Position numbers and translations under genes: made by a program
The notes under the pieces: model-generated
Told to the model about the DNA's origin: nothing
What the model saw: only the letters and a program-made list of their open reading frames with translations
Databases searched by the model: none
Part shown: piece after piece, positions 19,515 to 28,171 of the stretch
Layout: every line of letters begins with the position of its first letter
Numbering within the stretch: the first letter of the stretch is position 1
Assembly: GCF_014649735.1 (NCBI RefSeq)
Contig: NZ_BMTP01000005.1
Span: 62,001 to 126,000, forward strand
Direction: 5' to 3'
DNA from: Streptomyces lavendofoliae
GTDB taxonomy: Bacteria > Actinomycetota > Actinomycetes > Streptomycetales > Streptomycetaceae
DNA: 64,000 nt

Positions 19515-19556
19515 ATCCTAAACCGGTTGGGGCAGGGGGCGGCCCCCGGAGACAAT
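19515..19556. promoter_or_regulatory. Two back-to-back -10 boxes for leaderless divergent genes
   Basis: Only 55 bases separate the two starts. On the minus strand TAGGAT (19515-19520 as ATCCTA) stands seven bases before ATG 19507. On the plus strand GACAAT (19551-19556) stands six bases before ATG 19563. That spacing fits transcription starting at the start codon in both directions. Neither gene has a good ribosome-binding site. Confidence 0.55.
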
Positions 19557-19562
19557 GCGCCC

Positions 19563-21185
19563 ATGGGACATGTAGAGGTCGGGCATCTGGAGTACTACCT
19601 GCCGGACGGGCGGGTGCTGCTCGGCGACGTGTCGTTCCGCGTGGGCGAGGGCGCGGTCGTGGCGCTCGTCGGCGCGAACGGGGCGGGCAAGACGACGCTG
19701 CTGCGGCTGATCGCGGGGGACCTCCAGCCGCACGGCGGGTCCGTGACCGTCTCCGGCGGGCTGGGCGTGATGCCGCAGTTCGTGGGATCGGTGCGCGACG
19801 AGCGCAGCGTGCGGGACCTGCTGGTGTCGGTCGCCCCGGCGCGGATCCGGGACGCGGCGGCCGCGGTGGACGCGGCCGAGCACCTGATCCTCACGGTCGA
19901 CGACGAGGGCGCGCAGATGGCGTACGCGCAGGCGCTGAGCGACTGGGCGGAGGCGCGGGGGTACGAGGCCGAGACCGTCTGGGACATGTGCACCATGGCG
20001 GCGCTGGGAGTGCCGTACGAGAAGGCCCGGTTCCGCGAGGTGCGCACGCTCAGCGGCGGTGAGCAGAAGCGGCTGGTGCTGGAGGCGCTGCTGCGGGGCC
20101 CTGAGGAGGTCCTGCTGCTCGACGAGCCGGACAACTACCTGGACGTGCCCGGCAAGCGGTGGCTGGAGGAGCGGCTGGCCGAGACCCGCAAGACGGTTCT
20201 GTTCGTCTCGCACGACCGGGAGCTGCTGGCGCGGGCCGCCGAGAAGATCGTGGCGGTGGAGCCGGGCCCCGCGGGGTCGGACGTGTGGGTGCACGGCGGC
20301 GGCTTCGCGACGTTCCACGAGGCGCGGCGGGAGCGGTTCGCCCGCTTCGAGGAGCTCCAGCGGCGCTGGGAGGAGAAGCACGCGCAGCTCCGGCAGCTGG
20401 TCAACACCCTCAAGAACAAGGCCGCGTACAACGACGGGCTGGCCTCGCGCTACCAGGCCGCCCAGACCCGGCTGCGGAAGTTCGAGGAGGCCGGTCCGCC
20501 GCCGGAGCCGCCGCGGGAGCAGGACATCCGGATGCGGCTGAAGGGCGGGCGCACCGGGGTGCGGGCCGTCACCTGCGAGGGGCTGGAGCTGGTCGGGCTG
20601 ATGAAGCCCTTCGACCTTGAGGTCTTCTACGGTGAGCGGGTCGCGGTCCTCGGGTCGAACGGTTCGGGGAAGTCGCACTTCCTGCGGCTGCTGGCGGGGG
20701 ACGCGTCGGTGGCTTTCGCCGGTGCCTGGAAGCTGGGCGCGCGGGTGGTGCCGGGTCACTTCGCGCAGACCCACGCCCACCCCGAGCTGCTGGGCCGGAC
20801 GCTGGTCGACATCCTGTGGACGGAGCACGCCAAGGACCGGGGCGGGGCGATGTCCGCGCTGCGGCGGTACGAGCTGGAGCGGCAGGGCGACCAGGTCTTC
20901 GACCGGCTGTCGGGCGGGCAGCAGGCGCGGTTCCAGATCCTGCTGCTGGAGCTCGCGGGGACGACCGCGCTGCTGCTGGACGAGCCGACGGACAACCTGG
21001 ACCTGGAGTCGGCCGAGGCGCTCCAGGTGGGGCTGGAGGCGTACGAGGGGACGGTGCTGGCGGTCACGCACGACCGCTGGTTCGCGCGGTCCTTCGACCG
21101 GTACCTGGTCTTCGGCGCGGACGGCGTCGTACGCGAGACGCCGGAGCCGGTGTGGGACGAGCGGCGGGTCGAGCGGGCGCGGTAG
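19563..21185 (+). CDS. ABC-F family ATPase (duplicated ABC domains, soluble)
   Basis: The 540-residue protein has two ATP-binding cassettes and no membrane span. Domain 1 has GANGAGKTT (residues 37-45), LSGGEQKR and LLLDEPDNYLDV. Domain 2 has GSNGSGKSH, LSGGQQARF and LLLDEPTDNLDLES. A charged linker of about 80 residues lies between them. This is the ABC-F plan: these proteins act on ribosomes as translation factors or antibiotic-resistance proteins. The substrate or ribosomal state is unknown. The linker (EELQRRWEEKHAQLRQLVN) is the P-site tRNA-interacting motif region. The start is chosen for its -10 spacing and homology. Confidence 0.85.
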   Translation: MGHVEVGHLEYYLPDGRVLLGDVSFRVGEGAVVALVGANGAGKTTLLRLIAGDLQPHGGSVTVSGGLGVMPQFVGSVRDERSVRDLLVSVAPARIRDAAAAVDAAEHLILTVDDEGAQMAYAQALSDWAEARGYEAETVWDMCTMAALGVPYEKARFREVRTLSGGEQKRLVLEALLRGPEEVLLLDEPDNYLDVPGKRWLEERLAETRKTVLFVSHDRELLARAAEKIVAVEPGPAGSDVWVHGGGFATFHEARRERFARFEELQRRWEEKHAQLRQLVNTLKNKAAYNDGLASRYQAAQTRLRKFEEAGPPPEPPREQDIRMRLKGGRTGVRAVTCEGLELVGLMKPFDLEVFYGERVAVLGSNGSGKSHFLRLLAGDASVAFAGAWKLGARVVPGHFAQTHAHPELLGRTLVDILWTEHAKDRGGAMSALRRYELERQGDQVFDRLSGGQQARFQILLLELAGTTALLLDEPTDNLDLESAEALQVGLEAYEGTVLAVTHDRWFARSFDRYLVFGADGVVRETPEPVWDERRVERAR

Positions 21186-21390
21186 CCGGGTGCGGCCGAG
21201 GCGCTCGCCCGGGCGCTCGGCGCGCCGTGGGTGGGTAAGGCGGCGGAGGCGGGCGCGCGGGTGTCCGGGGGCGTCCGCCGGGTGCGGCCTGACCGGTTCC
21301 GGCCCGGCGCCCCGGCCGGTTCCGGCCCGTCGGCCGGGCGGCGCCCCGGCCGGTTCCGGCCTGTGCGCGCGCCGTGCGGAGGGGGCGGTT
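21186..21390. repeat. Spacer with three CCGGTTCCGGCC repeats
   Basis: Between the ABC-F gene and the rplM promoter no gene is visible. CCGGTTCCGGCC occurs at 21293, 21316 and 21350, the first two extended by CG, embedded in GC-rich sequence. It may be a slippage product. Confidence 0.6.
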
Positions 21391-21420
21391 TTGACCCGTC
21401 GGGGGCGGCGCGGGTACTGT
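21391..21420 (+). promoter_or_regulatory. Promoter of rplM-rpsI
   Basis: TTGACC at 21391-21396 and TACTGT at 21415-21420 with an 18-base spacer fit the principal sigma factor. The expected start near 21427 gives a leader of about 170 bases before rplM. Confidence 0.7.
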
Positions 21421-21598
21421 TGCCGTTTGTTATGCGTATCGGCTTCGTCGTTCCTACGCGAAGAGCCCTTACGCAAGTTCCCTGGAGCAGTTACCAGTGG
21501 CTCGCATACGGGCGGTGTTCCCGGCAGTGCAGGCCCCAGCTGCATGATCGCTTCAGGTGTGTCTGGACTCCATCCACTGAAGAAGCGAAGGCTACGAA

Positions 21599-22042
21599 GT
21601 GCGTACGTACAGCCCCAAGCCCGGCGATGTCACTCGCCAGTGGCACATCATCGACGCGCAGGACGTTGTCCTGGGCCGTCTGGCGACCACGGCTGCGAAC
21701 CTCCTCCGAGGCAAGCACAAGCCCGTGTACGCCCCCCACATGGACATGGGCGACTTCGTCATCATCATCAACGCTGACAAGGTCCACCTGTCCGGCAACA
21801 AGAAGACCCAGAAGCTGGCCTACCGTCACTCCGGCTTCCCGGGCGGTCTGCGCTCGATCCGTTACGACGAGCTGCTGGACAAGAACCCGGAGAAGGCCGT
21901 CGAGAAGGCCATCAAGGGCATGATCCCCAAGAACTCCCTCGGCCGTCAGATGCTCTCGAAGCTGAAGGTCTACGCGGGCGAGAACCACCCGCACGCTGCC
22001 CAGCAGCCGGTCCCGTTCGAGATCACCCAGGTCGCGCAGTAA
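21599..22042 (+). CDS. rplM: 50S ribosomal protein L13
   Basis: L13 is an early 50S assembly protein. The 147-residue product has the typical [20 protein letters not shown] and the [22 protein letters not shown] sections. Translation starts at GTG 21599 after GCGAAGGCTACGA. rpsI follows after 41 bases, the normal rplM-rpsI pair. Confidence 0.97.
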   Translation: MRTYSPKPGDVTRQWHIIDAQDVVLGRLATTAANLLRGKHKPVYAPHMDMGDFVIIINADKVHLSGNKKTQKLAYRHSGFPGGLRSIRYDELLDKNPEKAVEKAIKGMIPKNSLGRQMLSKLKVYAGENHPHAAQQPVPFEITQVAQ

Positions 22043-22083
22043 GTCCGGCCACCCCCTAAGACGAAAAGAATCTGAGGAGCATC

Positions 22084-22602
22084 GTGGCCGAGACCACTGT
22101 TGAGAACCCCATCGAGGGCGAGGAGACCTACGCCGAGGTCACCACCTTCGAGTCCGAGGTCCCCGTCGAGGGCGAGTACACCTCGGAGTCCCTCGCGTCC
22201 CGCTTCGGCGAGCCGCAGCCGGCCGCCGGCCTGGGCCGCCGCAAGAACGCCATCGCCCGCGTCCGGATCGTCCCGGGCACCGGCAAGTGGAAGATCAACG
22301 GTCGCACCCTCGAGGACTACTTCCCGAACAAGGTGCACCAGCAGGAAGTCAACGAGCCCTTCAAGGTGCTCGAGCTCGACAACCGCTACGACGTCATCGC
22401 CCGCATCTCGGGTGGCGGCGTCTCCGGTCAGGCCGGCGCCCTGCGCCTCGGCGTGGCCCGCGCCCTGAACGAGGCGGACGTGGACAACAACCGCGGCCCG
22501 CTGAAGAAGGCCGGCTTCCTGAGCCGCGACGACCGTGCCGTCGAGCGCAAGAAGGCCGGTCTCAAGAAGGCCCGTAAGGCCCCGCAGTACAGCAAGCGCT
22601 AA
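22084..22602 (+). CDS. rpsI: 30S ribosomal protein S9, with acidic N-terminal extension
   Basis: S9 reaches the P-site tRNA with its C-terminal SKR, which is present here (YSKR). The core begins near residue 47 ([19 protein letters not shown]). The first 45 residues are strongly acidic and are missing from the 130-residue E. coli protein; actinomycete S9 proteins often have such an extension. GTG 22084 follows TGAGGAGCATC. Confidence 0.96.
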   Translation: MAETTVENPIEGEETYAEVTTFESEVPVEGEYTSESLASRFGEPQPAAGLGRRKNAIARVRIVPGTGKWKINGRTLEDYFPNKVHQQEVNEPFKVLELDNRYDVIARISGGGVSGQAGALRLGVARALNEADVDNNRGPLKKAGFLSRDDRAVERKKAGLKKARKAPQYSKR

Positions 22603-22624
22603 TCACGCCTGCTCGGTCTGCTCA

Positions 22625-22666
22625 ACGTACGCCCCGGCGGCACCTCCGTGCTGCCGGGGCGTACGT
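22625..22666 (+). terminator. Terminator after rpsI
   Basis: An 18-base stem (ACGTACGCCCCGGCGGCA with one G-T pair to its partner) closes a CCTCCG loop. It separates the r-protein pair from glmM, whose start is 46 bases further. Confidence 0.75.
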
Positions 22667-22711
22667 CTATACGCTTCACCTTGCTTTTTCGGAGTAACTC
22701 GGAGGACAGCT

Positions 22712-24070
22712 GTGGGACGACTCTTCGGCACGGACGGCGTGCGCGGCGTCGCCAACGCGGACCTGACGGCTGAGCTCGCGCTCGGCCTGTCGGTCGCGGC
22801 GGCGCACGTGCTCGCCGAGGCGGGGACCTTTGAAGGACACCGGCCGACCGCAGTGGTCGGGCGTGACCCCCGTGCGTCGGGAGAGTTCCTGGAGGCCGCC
22901 GTCGTGGCGGGCCTCGCGAGCGCCGGTGTGGACGTCATGCGGGTCGGCGTGCTGCCGACGCCGGCCGTCGCGTACCTGACCGGCGCGCTCGGCGCCGACC
23001 TGGGCGTGATGCTCTCCGCCAGCCACAACGCCATGCCGGACAACGGGATCAAGTTCTTCGCGCGCGGCGGCCACAAGCTGGCCGACGAGCTGGAGGACCG
23101 GATCGAGGCGGTGTACGACCAGCACCGCACCGGTGAGCCGTGGGACCGGCCGACCGGCGCCGGCGTCGGCCGGATCGCCGACTACCACGAGGGCTTCGAC
23201 CAGTACGTCGCCCACCTGCTGAGCGTCCTGCCGAACCGGCTCGAGGGGCTCAAGATCGTGCTGGACGAGGCGCACGGCGCCGCGTCCGGGGTGTCGCCCG
23301 CCGCGTTCCAGCAGGCCGGTGCCGAGGTCATCACCATCGGCGCCACCCCCGACGGGCTCAACATCAACGACGGCTGCGGCTCCACGCACCTGGAGATGCT
23401 GAAGGCCGCCGTCGTCGAGCACGGCGCCGACCTCGGCATCGCCCACGACGGGGACGCCGACCGCTGCCTGGCCGTGGACCACACGGGCGCCGAGGTCGAC
23501 GGCGACCAGATCCTCGCCGTGCTCGCCCTCGCCATGCGCGAGGCGGGCACCCTGCGCGGCGACACCGTCGTGGCGACCGTCATGTCGAACCTGGGCTTCA
23601 AGCTCGCCATGGAGCGCGAGGGCCTCCAGCTCGTCCAGACGGCGGTCGGCGACCGCTACGTGCTGGAGTCGATGAAGGAGCACGACTACGCCCTCGGCGG
23701 CGAGCAGTCCGGGCACGTCATCGTCCTGGACCACGCCACCACCGGCGACGGCACCCTCACCGGTCTGCTGCTCGCCGCCCGCGTCGCGGCGACCGGACGG
23801 CCGCTGGCCGAGCTGGCCGGGGTCATGGAGCGCCTGCCGCAGGTCCTGATCAACGTCAAGGACGTCGACAAGTCGCGCGTGAAGACCTCCGCCGAGCTGG
23901 GCAACGCCGTCGCGGACGCCGAGCGCCGGCTCGGCAGCACCGGCCGCGTCCTGCTGCGCCCGTCGGGCACCGAGCCGCTGGTGCGCGTCATGGTCGAGGC
24001 CGCCGACATCGAGCAGGCCCGCTCGGTCGCCGGTGAGCTCGCCGACGTGGTGAAGTCCGCCCTCGGCTGA
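22712..24070 (+). CDS. glmM: Phosphoglucosamine mutase
   Basis: GlmM turns glucosamine-6-phosphate, made by GlmS, into the 1-phosphate for UDP-GlcNAc and peptidoglycan. The 452-residue protein has [12 protein letters not shown] at its start, the phosphoserine loop [11 protein letters not shown] (active Ser104), the metal loop DGDADRC and the sugar-binding [18 protein letters not shown] binds phosphate. GTG 22712 is preceded by GGAGGA at five bases. glmS lies 4 kb downstream. Confidence 0.97.
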   Translation: MGRLFGTDGVRGVANADLTAELALGLSVAAAHVLAEAGTFEGHRPTAVVGRDPRASGEFLEAAVVAGLASAGVDVMRVGVLPTPAVAYLTGALGADLGVMLSASHNAMPDNGIKFFARGGHKLADELEDRIEAVYDQHRTGEPWDRPTGAGVGRIADYHEGFDQYVAHLLSVLPNRLEGLKIVLDEAHGAASGVSPAAFQQAGAEVITIGATPDGLNINDGCGSTHLEMLKAAVVEHGADLGIAHDGDADRCLAVDHTGAEVDGDQILAVLALAMREAGTLRGDTVVATVMSNLGFKLAMEREGLQLVQTAVGDRYVLESMKEHDYALGGEQSGHVIVLDHATTGDGTLTGLLLAARVAATGRPLAELAGVMERLPQVLINVKDVDKSRVKTSAELGNAVADAERRLGSTGRVLLRPSGTEPLVRVMVEAADIEQARSVAGELADVVKSALG

Positions 24071-24076
24071 CGTCGT

Positions 24077-24130
24077 CGTACGGGAGAGGGGCGCCCCGCC
24101 ATGGCCGGCGGGGCGCCCCTCTCCCGTACG
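24077..24130. terminator. Bidirectional terminator with a perfect 24-bp stem
   Basis: 24077-24100 (CGTACGGGAGAGGGGCGCC...) is the exact complement of 24107-24130, with a six-base loop ATGGCC. It sits between convergent glmM and the DUF389 gene and should stop transcription from both sides. Confidence 0.9.
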
Positions 24131-24168
24131 CGCTCTCCGTGTGCGCGGCTTTCCGTACGCGCGCGTCC

Positions 24169-25107
24169 TCAGGCCCGCTGCGTACGGCCGCGCTGCCGCG
24201 CCCAGAAGAACTTCTGCGCCAGCAGCGTCAGCGTGCCGGCGACGATGATTGCCAGCAGATTCAGCAGCAGCTGCTCGACCGAGCCCTTCGTCTGGTCCAG
24301 GTCGCCGTAGCCCAGCGCCACGGCGGCGTTGGCCGCCGCCGGGACGGTGGTGACCGAGATGGCCACGCCGACCAGCGCCCCCGACTTCGCCGACGTGAGC
24401 GACAGCGTGCCGGCGGCGCCCGCGAGGAGGCCGACGACGAACGAGAACCAGTCCGGCGCGTAGATGAACCCGGTGTTCGGCCGCTCGCCGTGCAGCAGGC
24501 TCTCGCTGAACAGGCCGGCCGCGTCCATGGCGAGCCCGAACAGCACCGTCAGCGCCATGGCCGCCGCGAACCCCACCAGCAGGGCGACCAGCGACCGCAC
24601 CGCGAGCCGTGGCCGCCGCTGCACCAGGGCCGTGCAGATGCCCGCGAGCGGGCCGAACTCCGGGCCCACCGCCATGGCGCCCACGATCAGGATGGCGTTG
24701 TCGAGCACCACGCCGCACGCCGCGATCATGGTGGCGAGGGTCAGGAACGCCACGTAGGTGACGCTGAGGGTGGACTCCTCGTGCGTGGCGTCCTGGAGCT
24801 GCTCCCACAGCACGGCGTCGGCGCCCTCGCCGGGCGCGTCCTCCTCGGCCTTCTCGGCGCGCTCGGAGAGCGACAGCCCGATGTCCTCGACGGCGATCGA
24901 GCCGGACCGGTCCAGGCCCAGGGCGCACAGGCCGGAGATCAGGCCGTCGCCCGCCTCGCGCGCGACGTCGCACAGGACGAGGTCGCCCGCCGGGTCGCGG
25001 GCGGCGCCGGGCACGACGACCAGGTGGGTCGTGCCGACCGTCTTCTCGATCGTGCCGACCACCTCCTCGGTGCGGTCGGCCGGAACGATCAGGCGCAGGT
25101 GCAGCAC
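24169..25107 (-). CDS. DUF389 family membrane protein
   Basis: The 312-residue product from GTG 25107 has an N-terminal soluble part of about 110 residues (LHLRLIVPADRTEEVVGTIE) followed by six hydrophobic segments. The GAMAVGPEFGPLAGICTAL and AVGVAISVTTVPAAANAAVALG-type segments are characteristic of the DUF389/TIGR00341 family. The biochemical role is not established for this family. AAGGGG precedes the start, which lies 31 bases after the coaA stop, so the two genes probably form an operon. The transport idea is inference. Confidence 0.8.
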   Translation of the reverse strand: MLHLRLIVPADRTEEVVGTIEKTVGTTHLVVVPGAARDPAGDLVLCDVAREAGDGLISGLCALGLDRSGSIAVEDIGLSLSERAEKAEEDAPGEGADAVLWEQLQDATHEESTLSVTYVAFLTLATMIAACGVVLDNAILIVGAMAVGPEFGPLAGICTALVQRRPRLAVRSLVALLVGFAAAMALTVLFGLAMDAAGLFSESLLHGERPNTGFIYAPDWFSFVVGLLAGAAGTLSLTSAKSGALVGVAISVTTVPAAANAAVALGYGDLDQTKGSVEQLLLNLLAIIVAGTLTLLAQKFFWARQRGRTQRA

Positions 25108-25138
25108 GGGCGCGGCCCCTTCGGGGTGTCCGGAGTCG

Positions 25139-26116
25139 TCAGAGCTTACGGAGGGAGAGCCGCTGGACCTTGTGGTCCGGGCCCTTGCGCACGACGAGCG
25201 TGGCACGGCCTCGGGTGGGGGCCACGTTCTCGAGCAGATTCACCTTGTTGATGGTCCGCCACATGGTACGGGCGTAGTCGAGCGCCTCGTCCTCGCTGAC
25301 CCGTGTGTACTTCTGGAAGTACGAGGAGGGGTTCTGGAACGCGGTGGCCCGCAGCTTGCGGAAACGATTCAGGTACCAGGCCTCGATGTCCTCGGGGCGC
25401 GCGTCGACGTACACGGAGAAGTCGAAGTAGTCCGCGAGCCCGACGCGGGTGCGGCCGTCCTTGCCGGGCAGCGCGGGCTGGAGGACGTTCAGGCCCTCGA
25501 CGATCAGGATGTCCGGCCGCCGGACGGTGAGGCGCCGGCCGGGGACGATGTCGTAGATCAGGTGGGAGTAGACCGGGGCGGTGACTTCGTCCTTGCCCGC
25601 CTTGATGTCGGCGACGAACCGGGTCAGGGCGCGCCGGTCGTACGACTCGGGGAAACCCTTCCGGGACATCAGGCCCCGCGCCTGGAGCTCCTTCATGGGG
25701 AGCAGGAACCCGTCGGTGGTCACCAGCTCCACGCGCGGGTGCTCCGGCCAGCGGGCCAGCAGCGCCTGGAGGAGCCGGGCGACGGTGGACTTGCCGACGG
25801 CGACGGAACCGGCGACCCCTATGACGAACGGGGTGCCGCGCTGGGCGCTCTTCTCGCCGAGGAACGTGTTCAGCGCGCCGCGCAGGTTGGCGGTGGCGCC
25901 GACGTACAGGTTCAGCAGGCGGGAGAGCGGCAGGTAGATGTCGCGGACCTCGTCGAGGTCGATGACGTCGCCGAGGCCGCGCAGCCGCTCGACCTCCTCG
26001 GCGGTGAGGGGCAGCGGCGTCTTGTCCCGCAGCGCGCTCCACTCGTCGCGGGTGAGGTCGACGTACGGAGTGTCCGCACGGCGGTGGGCGGCGCTTCGTG
26101 GCGGCGAAGTGATCAC
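25139..26116 (-). CDS. coaA: Pantothenate kinase, type I
   Basis: CoaA phosphorylates pantothenate in the first step of coenzyme A synthesis. The 325-residue protein has the P-loop GSVAVGKST (residues 103-111), TTDGFL, GFPESYD and IVEGLNVLQ, all typical of prokaryotic type I enzymes. GTG 26116 is preceded by a -10-like GACAAT six bases upstream and no ribosome-binding site, so the mRNA may be leaderless. The DUF389 gene follows. Confidence 0.95.
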   Translation of the reverse strand: MITSPPRSAAHRRADTPYVDLTRDEWSALRDKTPLPLTAEEVERLRGLGDVIDLDEVRDIYLPLSRLLNLYVGATANLRGALNTFLGEKSAQRGTPFVIGVAGSVAVGKSTVARLLQALLARWPEHPRVELVTTDGFLLPMKELQARGLMSRKGFPESYDRRALTRFVADIKAGKDEVTAPVYSHLIYDIVPGRRLTVRRPDILIVEGLNVLQPALPGKDGRTRVGLADYFDFSVYVDARPEDIEAWYLNRFRKLRATAFQNPSSYFQKYTRVSEDEALDYARTMWRTINKVNLLENVAPTRGRATLVVRKGPDHKVQRLSLRKL

Positions 26117-26275
26117 ACGGCCATTGTCGTGCTTGCGGCGGTGTTGTGGGCCGTGTGCTCGGTCACCCTGCCGCCGGGCGGAATGTCAGTGGCGTGCGTC
26201 ACAGTTGTGGGATAGGTGGGCGTCGGCGCGCTCCGGCGTTCGCGTGGTACGACCCGAGCCGAGGGGACCGTTCCC

Positions 26276-27295
26276 ATGACATACGCGATCCAGGCGGAAG
26301 GCCTGGCCAAACGGTTCAAGGAGACACAGGCGCTGGCCGGTGTGGACCTCGCCGCCCGCACCGGGACGGTGCTCGGGCTGCTGGGGCCGAACGGGGCGGG
26401 GAAGACCACGGCCGTCCGGATCTTCGCCACCCTGCTGGCGCCGGACGCGGGCCGGGCCCTGGTCGCGGGGCACGACGTGGTCCGGGAGGCCGGGGTCGTG
26501 CGGTCGCTGGTGGGCCTCACCGGTCAGTACGCGGCGGTCGACGAGAACCTGACGGGCACCGAGAACCTGCTGCTGATCGGACGCCTGCTGGGGATACCGC
26601 GGCGGGCGGCCAGGGCCCGGGCGGCGGAGCTGCTGGACCGGTTCCATCTCGGTGACGCCGCGGGCCGCGCGGTGAAGACGTACTCGGGCGGTATGCGGCG
26701 CCGGCTGGACCTGGCGGCGAGCCTGGTCGGGCGACCGCGGATCCTGTTCCTCGACGAGCCGACCACCGGCCTGGACCCGCGCAGCCGCGGCGAGCTGTGG
26801 GACATGCTGCGGGGCCTCGTGGCTGAGGGGGTGACCGCCCTGCTGACCACGCAGTACTTGAACGAGGCGGACATGCTCGCCGACGACATCGTGGTGATCG
26901 ACAAGGGCCGGGTCATCGCCGAGGGCACCCCCGACGAGCTGAAGTCGCAGGTCGGCGGGCAGGTCCTCCAGGTGCGGCCGGTGCGGGCGGACGACCTGGC
27001 GGGCGCCCACGCGCTGGTCGCCGAGGCCGCCGGGCACCAGACGCAGATCGAGGGCGACGTGATCACCGCTCCGGTGAACGGCCCGGAGCTGATGCCCGCC
27101 GTCGTGCGGCGGCTGGACGGGGCCGGCATCGCGGTGGGCGAGCTGACCCTGCGCCGCTCGTCGCTGGACGAGGTCTTCCTGGCGCTCACCGGGCACCGCG
27201 CGGAACCGGGCGACGGGGACGGGAGCGGTGACGGGGGCGGCGGGGGCGCGGAGCCCGACGACAGCGACATCGAGAGGGCGGTGAGTTCGGCATGA
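26276..27295 (+). CDS. ABC exporter ATP-binding protein, DrrA-like
   Basis: The 339-residue protein has GPNGAGKTT (37-45), YSGGMRRRLDLAASL, FLDEPTTGLDP and the C-terminal domain of the daunorubicin-resistance DrrA family (GQVLQVRPVRADDL ... LRRSSLDEVFLALTGH). It powers export through the permease encoded next. The last 30 residues are a Gly/Asp-rich tail. GAGGGGACC precedes the ATG. The start of the permease overlaps its stop by four bases (ATGA). The substrate is unknown, and no antibiotic cluster surrounds it. Confidence 0.9.
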   Translation: MTYAIQAEGLAKRFKETQALAGVDLAARTGTVLGLLGPNGAGKTTAVRIFATLLAPDAGRALVAGHDVVREAGVVRSLVGLTGQYAAVDENLTGTENLLLIGRLLGIPRRAARARAAELLDRFHLGDAAGRAVKTYSGGMRRRLDLAASLVGRPRILFLDEPTTGLDPRSRGELWDMLRGLVAEGVTALLTTQYLNEADMLADDIVVIDKGRVIAEGTPDELKSQVGGQVLQVRPVRADDLAGAHALVAEAAGHQTQIEGDVITAPVNGPELMPAVVRRLDGAGIAVGELTLRRSSLDEVFLALTGHRAEPGDGDGSGDGGGGGAEPDDSDIERAVSSA

Positions 27296-28101
27296 CCACC
27301 ACGACGGCCGGCGCGCCCCTGACCGCGGGCGGCCGGGTGCGGTCCGGCGCGGGTCTTCGGCAGACCGCCACGATGGCCTGGCGGAGCCTGGTGGCCGTCA
27401 AGCACAACCCGCTGGAGCTCGTCGACTACAGCATCACGCCGATCATGTTCGTGCTCCTGTTCACGTACGTGATGGGCGGGCAGATGGCCGGTTCGCCGGA
27501 CGCGTACCTGAAGTACGCGCTGCCGGGGATCATCGTCCAGAACACCCTGTTCATGACGATCTACACGGCGATGGCCCTCAACACCGACCTGACGAAGGGG
27601 GTCTTCGACCGGCTCAGGAGCCTGCCGATAGCCCGGTCGGCGCCGCTGTTCGGGCGGATCGCCGCCGACCTGGTCAAGCACCTGTGGGCGATCGTCCTGA
27701 TGATCGCGCTCGGGCTGGTGCTGGGGTTCCGGATCACGGGCGGGTTCGGTGGGTTCCTGCTCGGCGTGCTGCTGATCATCCTGTTCGCCGCGGCCGTGTC
27801 GTGGTGCGCGGTGCTCATCGGGATGCTGGCGGGCGACGCGGAGAAGGTGCAGGCGTTCGGCTTCACGCTGATCTTCCCGATCACCTTCACCAGCAGCGCG
27901 TTCGTCGTGGTCGACACCATGCCCGGCTGGCTCCAGGCGTGGGTGAACGTCAACCCGGTGACGCACCTGTCGGACGCCTTCCGCGGTCTGCTCCTGGGCG
28001 GCGAGGTCGGCCGGCCGGTCATGTGGTCGCTGATCTGGGCGGCGGGCATAGCCGTCGTGTTCCACCCGCTGGCCCTGCGGGCGTACCGGGCGAAGGCCTG
28101 A
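27292..28101 (+). CDS. ABC exporter permease, DrrB-like (ABC-2 type)
   Basis: The 269-residue membrane protein has six predicted spans. It has the ABC-2 pattern: YSITPIMFVLLFTYVMGG, then a cytoplasmic loop GVFDRLRSLPIARSAPLFGR (the coupling region of DrrB-type permeases), then PITFTSSAFVVVDTMPGWLQ near the end. It is translationally coupled to the ATPase by an ATGA overlap. It would form the channel of the exporter. The drug or lipid carried cannot be told from sequence. Confidence 0.9.
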   Translation: MTTTTAGAPLTAGGRVRSGAGLRQTATMAWRSLVAVKHNPLELVDYSITPIMFVLLFTYVMGGQMAGSPDAYLKYALPGIIVQNTLFMTIYTAMALNTDLTKGVFDRLRSLPIARSAPLFGRIAADLVKHLWAIVLMIALGLVLGFRITGGFGGFLLGVLLIILFAAAVSWCAVLIGMLAGDAEKVQAFGFTLIFPITFTSSAFVVVDTMPGWLQAWVNVNPVTHLSDAFRGLLLGGEVGRPVMWSLIWAAGIAVVFHPLALRAYRAKA

Positions 28102-28158
28102 CCCGGGCGGCCCTGCCGCCAGGAGCGGCTGATCCGCGCTGATCGACAGGACACCGCC

Positions 28159-28164
28159 TAGGCT
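28159..28164 (+). promoter_or_regulatory. -10 box for a leaderless glmS mRNA
   Basis: TAGGCT stands seven bases before the glmS ATG, and no Shine-Dalgarno sequence is present. A clear -35 is not visible. No glmS ribozyme core was recognised upstream. Confidence 0.5.
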
Positions 28165-28171
28165 GCTCGGC

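Noticed and set aside
22676-24973. A 765-codon open frame on the minus strand across glmM and the DUF389 gene
   Set aside because: It runs through a perfect terminator and mirrors the third-position GC of glmM.
28100-28171. glmS ribozyme or riboswitch
   Set aside because: The gap is only 70 bases with no ribozyme core sequence; the -10 box lies too close to the start.
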